Source: Candidatus Nitrosopelagicus sp. (GTDB lineage Archaea; Thermoproteota; Nitrososphaeria; Nitrososphaerales; Nitrosopumilaceae). Taken from it: a stretch of DNA of 10,447 nt. Below are positions 6,521 to 10,447 of the stretch, one piece after another. Numbering within the stretch: the first letter of the stretch is position 1; every line of letters begins with the position of its first letter. The position numbers were made by a program, and so were the translations under genes. The stretch lies in contig DTTB01000058.1 in NCBI GenBank assembly GCA_012964965.1, forward strand, positions 1-10,447, given 5' to 3'. A model generated the notes under the pieces. It was not told the DNA's origin, made no database searches, and saw only the letters and a program-made list of their open reading frames with translations.

Positions 6521-6982
6521 ATGGATCCTATTGTAAAGCTTAGGCTTAGTATTGATGCATTATTTGGGCAGGGAGTTTCAAAACATCTCCCAAAGAATAT
6601 TGAGATTTTCTTTTCAAAGAGAACTGGACGAATTCGTCAAGTATACCATAAACAGAAACTTCTTTGTACATTGAAAATTGACGGTGGACTGGCCATTTCA
6701 CCATATTTTGCGCAAATTCTTATGAAAAGTAAAAAATTCAGAGAAAACTGTGTTGAGATAGATAAGGACTCCAAGCCGTTTGTAGAAGATGGTCGATCCG
6801 TCTTTTGTGGTCATGTAGTTTGGTGTGGGAAAAATATTAGAATTCAGGGCGAAGTTCCAGTTCTATACAGAAACAAAGTAATTGCTGTAGGAAAGGCAGT
6901 CTTATCTTCTAAGATGATGAGGGGACAAACTATTGGAGTTGCCGTCAAAGTCAGAGATAGTTTAAAAAGTCAGCTGGAGTGA
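6521..6982 (+). CDS. PUA-domain RNA-binding protein (MCT-1/Tma20-like)
   Basis: The 153-residue protein has an N-terminal domain (1-80, with LPKNIEIFFSKRTGRIRQVY) followed by a C-terminal PUA domain (about 84-148). PUA landmarks are KPFVEDGRSVFCGHVV (85-100) and VIAVGKAVLSSKMM (120-133), closing with GVAVKVRDS. Stand-alone archaeal proteins of this layout resemble eukaryotic MCT-1/Tma20, which bind the small ribosomal subunit and act in translation recycling or reinitiation. They also resemble the PUA tails of pseudouridine synthases and archaeosine transglycosylases. No catalytic domain is present. I chose the ATG at 6521 over an in-frame TTG one codon earlier. The AT-rich element upstream sits about 22-36 bases away, fitting a leaderless or very short-leader transcript. 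NAC follows 9 bases after the stop, which supports a ribosome-linked role. Confidence 0.83.
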   Translation: MDPIVKLRLSIDALFGQGVSKHLPKNIEIFFSKRTGRIRQVYHKQKLLCTLKIDGGLAISPYFAQILMKSKKFRENCVEIDKDSKPFVEDGRSVFCGHVVWCGKNIRIQGEVPVLYRNKVIAVGKAVLSSKMMRGQTIGVAVKVRDSLKSQLE

Positions 6983-6991
6983 CAGATCAGC

Positions 6992-7333
6992 ATGATGCGT
7001 GGCGGCAACCGTCAGATGCGAAGAATGATGGATAAGATGGGTCTTGACATGGAGGAAATCCCAAATGTTCAGGAAGTAATAATTAAAACCGATAAAAAAG
7101 AGATTATCATTCCAAAACCATCTGTTACTGAGATGAAGTCAAAGGAAAATTCAATATTTCAAGTAATCGCAGAAAGCTTTGAGGAAAAAGAACTGGAAGT
7201 ACCAATTTTTTCCGAAGATGATATAATATTGGTATGTCAACAGGCTAGTTGTAATGAAGAACAAGCTAAAGATGCCTTAGCTGAAAGCAAGGGTGATATT
7301 GCCCAAGCGATACTAAAGCTAACCAGCAGTTAA
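6992..7333 (+). CDS. nac: Nascent polypeptide-associated complex protein (archaeal NAC)
   Basis: Archaeal NAC is a homodimeric factor that binds ribosomes and emerging nascent chains. The 113-residue product opens with a basic Met/Arg-rich segment (RGGNRQMRRMMDKMGLDMEE), the usual ribosome-contacting start of archaeal NAC. A compact NAC beta-barrel follows (about 24-65: NVQEVIIKTDKKEIIIPKPSV... IFQVIAES). A C-terminal UBA domain spans 73-113 (EDDIILVCQQASCNEEQAKDAL, then SKGDIAQAILKL). Two ATG codons are adjacent at 6992 and 6995; either could be used. It starts 9 bases after the PUA gene stop, so the two are probably one transcript. The order PUA protein then NAC is one I associate with other archaea, which supports both calls. 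Confidence 0.95.
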   Translation: MMRGGNRQMRRMMDKMGLDMEEIPNVQEVIIKTDKKEIIIPKPSVTEMKSKENSIFQVIAESFEEKELEVPIFSEDDIILVCQQASCNEEQAKDALAESKGDIAQAILKLTSS

Positions 7334-7365
7334 AAAGCATAAACCCTAAATTCTCATTCAACCCA

Positions 7366-8028
7366 TTGCAATTTATCGATTCACTAAAACATATTCATAT
7401 TGGAATTGCCACCACATCTGGAAGGGCCTATTTTGCGTTTTCTCAAATATTAAAAACCCTCAAACTTGACTATGATTCATTACTTCCTGAACAAATTTCT
7501 AATTATAATGGGGACCTAGTTCTGATGACTTCATCTGAGACACCAAAAGATATCAAAATCCAAGCCTTGTATGAAGACATTCTTGACTTGGAACCCACGG
7601 TGATCAAAGGTTTGATAATGCAAAAACTAGATATTGTTCATTATTCAGACGAACTTTTGATTGGTATAGATCCTGGAAAACGAATTGGTTTATCAATTTA
7701 TTATTATGGAAGAGAAATTGAGAATTCACTTCATACATCTGAAGAAGATTTGATATTTCATTTGGTAAGAATTCTTGCTGGACTGCATGCAAAAAAGAAG
7801 ATTGTGAAAATAGGAAACGGTAATATGAAATTAGCAAAAAAAATTATCAATTTACTAAACTTAAAGTACTGTTCAGATTTTGAATTAGAATTTGTTAATG
7901 AAAGTAAAACAACTGTTAAAATTAAAAACCATAATCAACGTGGAAAGCGAGACATGCTGTCCGCAAAATACATTTCACGACGTGAGGGTCATAGACTTTT
8001 CATATTACCGCTATCAAGAATTGGCTGA
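7366..8028 (+). CDS. Uncharacterised protein with RuvC/YqgF-like RNase H core
   Basis: I do not recognise a named family for this 220-residue protein. The C-terminal half resembles RNase H-fold proteins of the RuvC/YqgF type. LLIGIDPGKRIGLSIYY (98-113) matches their first strand with Asp102. LEFVNESKTT (174-183) matches the YqgF DERxTT strand with Glu179. GKRDMLSAKYIS (193-204) matches the last helix with Asp196. These three acidic residues are spaced as a plausible metal-binding triad. The N-terminal half (1-95, HIGIATTSGRAYFAFSQIL, then NGDLVLMTSSE) looks like a separate alpha/beta domain. The start is a TTG at 7366; no upstream ATG, GTG or TTG exists in frame before the NAC gene, and the next ATG is at residue 54. 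It lies 32 bases after NAC. Nuclease or resolvase activity is inference; a non-catalytic role is possible. Confidence 0.7.
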   Translation: MQFIDSLKHIHIGIATTSGRAYFAFSQILKTLKLDYDSLLPEQISNYNGDLVLMTSSETPKDIKIQALYEDILDLEPTVIKGLIMQKLDIVHYSDELLIGIDPGKRIGLSIYYYGREIENSLHTSEEDLIFHLVRILAGLHAKKKIVKIGNGNMKLAKKIINLLNLKYCSDFELEFVNESKTTVKIKNHNQRGKRDMLSAKYISRREGHRLFILPLSRIG

Positions 8029-8060
8029 AATACAAATTTTTATTATAATTTCTAAGAAAA

Positions 8061-8138
8061 TTTCTGAAAAACTGCTTTATTAATATGGTTTTTAACTATT
8101 TGGAAAATCACTTTATTTATATAGTTTTTAAGCATTTT
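8061..8138. repeat. Two degenerate 36-bp tandem units
   Basis: Shifting the sequence by 36 bases aligns 8065-8101 with 8101-8137 at roughly three quarters identity. The shared core is CTTTATTNATATNGTTTTTAA followed by ATTT, at 8075 and 8111. Each unit contains a TATA-like stretch followed by a T-run. It may be a duplicated promoter or terminator element, or simple slippage in AT-rich DNA. Confidence 0.55.
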
Positions 8139-8142
8139 TTTT
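8135..8142 (+). terminator. Candidate T8 terminator after the RNase H-like gene
   Basis: Eight consecutive T residues lie about 107 bases after the stop at 8028, preceded by T5 runs at 8037-8041, 8089-8093 and 8125-8129. Multiple U-tracts without a hairpin are the usual archaeal intrinsic termination signal. No other gene end lies nearby. Confidence 0.4.
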
Positions 8143-8224
8143 GAAATTACTTGGCGAGTTAATATAAATCATTAAAATTATTTCAAAAAATTTCGATAAA
8201 AATGTAATTTTTTACGGATATATG

Positions 8225-8239
8225 CTTAAATAATTAAAC
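8225..8239 (+). promoter_or_regulatory. TATA-like element of the zinc-ribbon gene
   Basis: CTTAAATAATTAAAC lies 24-38 bases before the ATG at 8263. That is the distance expected for a BoxA element of a leaderless archaeal transcript. No Shine-Dalgarno sequence precedes the ATG, which agrees. Confidence 0.5.
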
Positions 8240-8262
8240 ATTCTATAATATATGTAGTAAAA

Positions 8263-8502
8263 ATGACATGTAAAGGAATTTGCACAAGATACAAGGCACA
8301 AAAACCTGTAGGAACTGGAAGATATGCTTCTGGTCAACGAAGGTGTCAGATTTGTGAGATTTTCATTAAATGGGAAGGTTTGTGGTGTCCATGCTGTGGA
8401 TACAGACTTAGAACCAAACCACGAAACTTGAAATACAAAGCAAAACTGCGCGCACGTGTTCAGGAAGACGCTGAAAAGGAATCGATAGCAATAAAGACTT
8501 AA
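8263..8502 (+). CDS. Small zinc-ribbon protein, conserved thaumarchaeal type
   Basis: This 79-residue protein has a CX2C-X10-CX2C zinc ribbon: RRCQICE gives Cys28 and Cys31, and WCPCCGYRLR gives Cys42 and Cys45. A further CX3C pair (Cys3, Cys7) in TCKGIC and the extra Cys44 could bind a second ion or help the first. The middle reads KPVGTGRYASGQRRC and the ribbon is followed by a basic helix (RTKPRNLKYKAKLRARVQ), giving a strongly basic protein likely to contact nucleic acid. From memory, closely similar small proteins with the GRYASGQ-RCQ-CE pattern recur in ammonia-oxidising archaea, without known function. The ATG is preceded by a TATA-like element at leaderless distance. It is the first gene of the downstream run, 17 bases before the next gene. 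A regulator or RNA-binding role is inference. Confidence 0.8.
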   Translation: MTCKGICTRYKAQKPVGTGRYASGQRRCQICEIFIKWEGLWCPCCGYRLRTKPRNLKYKAKLRARVQEDAEKESIAIKT

Positions 8503-8519
8503 AATCATTCGTAAGCCTA

Positions 8520-8858
8520 TTGGCAATAGAATCACGTTATTCTAAGGTAGTTATTGATGTTGATAACCGAAATTTTACGATTCAAGTATTACGGTTTGAT
8601 AACGGTAGTTTTGTTTCTATAACTGAACACCAAGACAAGATTGGCGGAGTATTGGCATCGATCGGAACAGATTCTATACCAGTTAGTAGTACGATCATTC
8701 CAGCAAAATCTGAATCCCTTTTTTTGAAATTAATATCTGAACGAATATCTTCGATCATAAAGGGCATCAATATTATCTCTGCCTTTATTCCACAGGAACT
8801 AGATAGTAAAATTGCTAATGCTCTAATGTCCAAGATAAAGGAGATTCTTGAGAAATGA
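8520..8858 (+). CDS. Probable proteasome assembly chaperone 4-like protein
   Basis: This is a 112-residue protein with no membrane segment. Its pattern resembles the eukaryotic proteasome chaperone PSMG4/Pba4. A beta-rich N-terminal half (VVIDVDNRNFTIQVLRFDNGSFVSIT) leads to a central SIPVSSTII (52-60), comparable to the SIPVSTSLL stretch I recall in human PSMG4. A helix (SLFLKLISERIS) follows, then a strand (IISAFIP) and a final helix (KIANALMSKIKEIL). The similarity is from memory and modest, so the fold is likely but the function is inferred. The start is a TTG at 8520; no ATG exists in frame until residue 104 and there is no other plausible upstream start. The stop overlaps the ATG of the UbiD gene by four bases (ATGA), so translation is probably coupled. 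If correct, it would act in building the archaeal 20S proteasome. Confidence 0.55.
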   Translation: MAIESRYSKVVIDVDNRNFTIQVLRFDNGSFVSITEHQDKIGGVLASIGTDSIPVSSTIIPAKSESLFLKLISERISSIIKGINIISAFIPQELDSKIANALMSKIKEILEK

Positions 8859-10189
8859 CGGTTGACATGCGAAGTTTTTTACAACAAATAAAAAAATCTA
8901 ATGACTTAGTCACAGTAAAGAAGAAAGTTTCTACAAAATATGAGGTAGCAGCAGTAACTGCAAAGCTTGACGGGTCAAAGGCCGCCTTGTTTGAAAATAT
9001 CAAGGGAAGCAAGTTCAAACTGGTTTCAAACCTGGTAGGAAGTAGAGATAGGTTTGCACAGGCAATAGGCTCTAAAAAATCTAACATTAATCAAAAAATT
9101 ATCAGGGCAATTTCTTCTGCAAAAAAACCAAAAACTTCTGCAACTGCAAAGTTTTTTGAAAACAGTTCCAAGGATATTTCCATTCTTCCAATTGTAACCC
9201 ACTTTCAAAACGAATCAGGTCCTTTCATCACATCATCTATACTATATACAAGAAATCAGGAAAAGAAATCTCAAAACTCGTCTTTTCACAGACTAATGCC
9301 AATAGGGAAAAACCAATTCTCAATTAGAATGGTAGAGGGTAGAGATCTTCATAGATCATTTATGTTTGCAAAGAAACATGGAGAGGACTTGCCAATTGCA
9401 ATTACTGTTGGTGTTCATCCCGCCATTTCAATTGCTAGTGCATTTCAGGCAAAATGGGGAAAAAATGAACTTGAGATAGCTAACTCACTTTTAGACAACA
9501 AACTCACCTTGACAAAATGTCCAATCACTGGAATGTTGGTACCATCAACCACGGAAATTGTTATGGAAGGAAAAATTTTGCAAGATAAAACCCACAAAGA
9601 ATGGATGGTTGAAATGCTTCGAACATATGATATGCCAAGATCTGCACCGGTAATTGAAATTGAAAAACTGTATTTCAGAAATAATGCGATTTACCATGAT
9701 ATCCTATCTGGTTACAGCGAGGCGAGATTGTTGATGGGAATACCCATAGAATCTAAACTCAATGGCATAATGAAAAAAAGATTCCCACAGACAAAACAGG
9801 TGATTCTGACAAGCGGTGGAGCCAACTGGCTTCATGCCGTCGTTCAAATCTCAAAAACTAAATCAACCAATGTTAAAAAAATCATTAACGAAACTTTCGC
9901 AAGCCACAGATCATTGAAGATGGTGACTGTAGTGGATGACGATATTGATCCTACTGATGCTGTAGCTGTAGAATTTGCCATGGCCACAAGATTTCAGGCT
10001 GACAAGGATCTGGTAATAATAAAAAATGTGAGAGGCTCTAGCCTTGATCCCTCTAGTGACCAAAAGAAATTACGAACCACAAAAATGGGAATTGACGCCA
10101 CAATACCTGTTTCAAAGAGACCAGAAGGTTTCAAGTTAGGCAAGATCCCAAAAGCTAAAACAAATCTGAAAGACTATTTGAAGAAATGA
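8855..10189 (+). CDS. UbiD-family decarboxylase
   Basis: UbiD enzymes use prenylated FMN to decarboxylate unsaturated acids reversibly. The 444-residue length fits the family. Landmarks are ENIKGSKFKLVSNLVGSRDRFAQAIG (split around 47-72), HFQNESGPFITSSILYTRN (116-134), SFHRLMPI (143-150), then FSIRM with Arg158 as the probable catalytic arginine. AITVGVHPA (182-190) and PSTTEIVMEG (230-239) follow; the latter supplies the conserved glutamates Glu234 and Glu238. The C-terminal domain has ILTSGGANWLHAVVQI and TVVDDDIDPTDAVAVEFAMATRF split around 344-383. In archaea one UbiD member is anhydromevalonate phosphate decarboxylase in the isoprenoid pathway; others act on aromatic acids. The sequence alone does not decide between them. 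No ubiX is in the window. It overlaps both neighbours by four bases (ATGA), suggesting one operon. Confidence 0.92.
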   Translation: MTVDMRSFLQQIKKSNDLVTVKKKVSTKYEVAAVTAKLDGSKAALFENIKGSKFKLVSNLVGSRDRFAQAIGSKKSNINQKIIRAISSAKKPKTSATAKFFENSSKDISILPIVTHFQNESGPFITSSILYTRNQEKKSQNSSFHRLMPIGKNQFSIRMVEGRDLHRSFMFAKKHGEDLPIAITVGVHPAISIASAFQAKWGKNELEIANSLLDNKLTLTKCPITGMLVPSTTEIVMEGKILQDKTHKEWMVEMLRTYDMPRSAPVIEIEKLYFRNNAIYHDILSGYSEARLLMGIPIESKLNGIMKKRFPQTKQVILTSGGANWLHAVVQISKTKSTNVKKIINETFASHRSLKMVTVVDDDIDPTDAVAVEFAMATRFQADKDLVIIKNVRGSSLDPSSDQKKLRTTKMGIDATIPVSKRPEGFKLGKIPKAKTNLKDYLKK

Positions 10190-10447
10190 ATGCTGGTTAT
10201 TTTATCGTAATTGTACTAGTTTCTGGATTTGTTGCAGGCACAATACATGGTGCAGTAAATTTAGCAATTGTAGAACCATATCTGGACGAAGCAATTGGAA
10301 TTGAAAATCAAAATCTCTTTACATCTGGGGAAGCTGAAGACACTCCTCAATTTTGGGTTGAATACAACTCATACCGTGATTGGCAAAAAAGTGGTCAGTT
10401 GCTAGCGGGTGGAATTCTAGGAATGTCAATAGGGGCATTGTTTGGTG
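10186..10447 (+). CDS. CbtA-like membrane protein, N-terminal part (3' end outside window)
   Basis: The ATG at 10186 overlaps the UbiD stop (ATGA) and the frame stays open for 87 codons to the window end. A hydrophobic segment begins almost at once (YFIVIVLVSGFVAGTIHGAV, about 5-24), followed by NLAIVEPYLDEAIGIE, a soluble loop rich in acidic residues, and a second hydrophobic glycine-rich segment (LLAGGILGMSIGALFG). The short first helix ending near a histidine, the EP-x3-DEAI-x2-E pattern and the GGILG second helix match the CbtA family of predicted cobalt transporter subunits. Its usual partner CbtB, a very small protein normally encoded next to it, is not seen upstream. In a cobalamin-dependent ammonia oxidiser a cobalt role would make sense, but transport is inferred. 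The family call is moderate because the protein is truncated. Confidence 0.68.
   Translation, partial: MNAGYFIVIVLVSGFVAGTIHGAVNLAIVEPYLDEAIGIENQNLFTSGEAEDTPQFWVEYNSYRDWQKSGQLLAGGILGMSIGALFG

Larger units (their letters stand above)
8029..8262. other. AT-rich intergenic region
   Basis: This is the longest gene-free stretch in the window. It holds a short palindrome TTTCT-A-AGAAA (8049-8059), T-tracts usable as terminators, two degenerate 36-base tandem units, and a TATA-like promoter for the zinc-ribbon gene. No tRNA, stable hairpin or convincing small ORF is visible. Confidence 0.6.

Noticed and set aside
8049..8059. Palindrome TTTCT-A-AGAAA after the RNase H-like gene
   Set aside because: Five-base arms in AT-rich DNA arise often by chance; too short and weak for a terminator stem or a convincing operator.
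7892..8083. 63-codon + strand frame extending past the RNase H-like gene
   Set aside because: Different frame from the supported gene, which ends normally at 8028; the extension is AT-rich noise, and no frameshift is needed to complete any motif.
8061..8138. CRISPR array interpretation of the 36-bp units
   Set aside because: The two units abut with no spacers, are imperfect, and no cas gene is nearby.
8029..8262. tRNA or structured small RNA in the gap
   Set aside because: No T-loop GTTCRA, acceptor stem or GC-rich stem is visible; the gap is almost wholly AT-rich.
8212..8535. 107-codon - strand frame opposite the zinc-ribbon gene
   Set aside because: Antisense to a small protein with clear zinc ligands; Cys and Phe richness is the mirror of that gene.

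Overview
This window is a dense, AT-rich stretch of archaeal chromosome. The gene set is typical of a Nitrososphaerota (Thaumarchaeota) genome, most likely a Nitrosopumilus-like marine ammonia oxidiser: an archaeal riboflavin pathway, transcription factor E, the archaeal tRNA methylase Trm56, archaeal NAC, an AbrB-PhoU protein, a UbiD decarboxylase and a small zinc-ribbon protein of a type I associate with this phylum. The taxonomic call rests on recognised protein style and gene content, not on a marker RNA. I see no rRNA, tRNA, CRISPR array, transposase or phage gene.

Region 1 (1-3213, + strand) is a tightly packed riboflavin operon: the 3' end of ribB, ribH, a GTP cyclohydrolase III (ArfA type), an aminohydrolase-type metal hydrolase, and the ArfC-type reductase. 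Junctions are 2-nt gaps or overlaps of 1-14 bases. ArfA opens GTP, ArfC reduces the ribosyl side chain, RibB makes the four-carbon unit and RibH joins the two halves. A deformylase and a deaminase are needed around the ArfC step and neither has a standard gene here. The hydrolase between arfA and arfC is the obvious candidate for one of them. This is the most interesting point in the window.

Region 2 (3210-6444, - strand) is a four-gene run read leftward: AbrB-PhoU regulator, HflX-type GTPase, Trm56, TFE. It meets the riboflavin operon tail to tail, with the two stop codons overlapping. Trm56 and TFE lie in the same frame separated by a single TGA.

Region 3 (6521-8028, + strand) diverges from the PhoU gene across a 76-bp promoter region containing two palindromes. 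It encodes a PUA-domain RNA-binding protein (MCT-1/Tma20-like), the archaeal nascent-chain factor NAC, and an uncharacterised protein with a RuvC/YqgF-like RNase H core.

A 234-bp AT-rich gap (8029-8262) follows, holding T-tracts, two degenerate 36-bp tandem repeat units and a promoter. Region 4 (8263-end, + strand) encodes a 79-residue zinc-ribbon protein, a probable proteasome-assembly-chaperone-4-like protein, a UbiD-family decarboxylase (possible role in the archaeal mevalonate route) and the start of a CbtA-like membrane protein that runs off the window.
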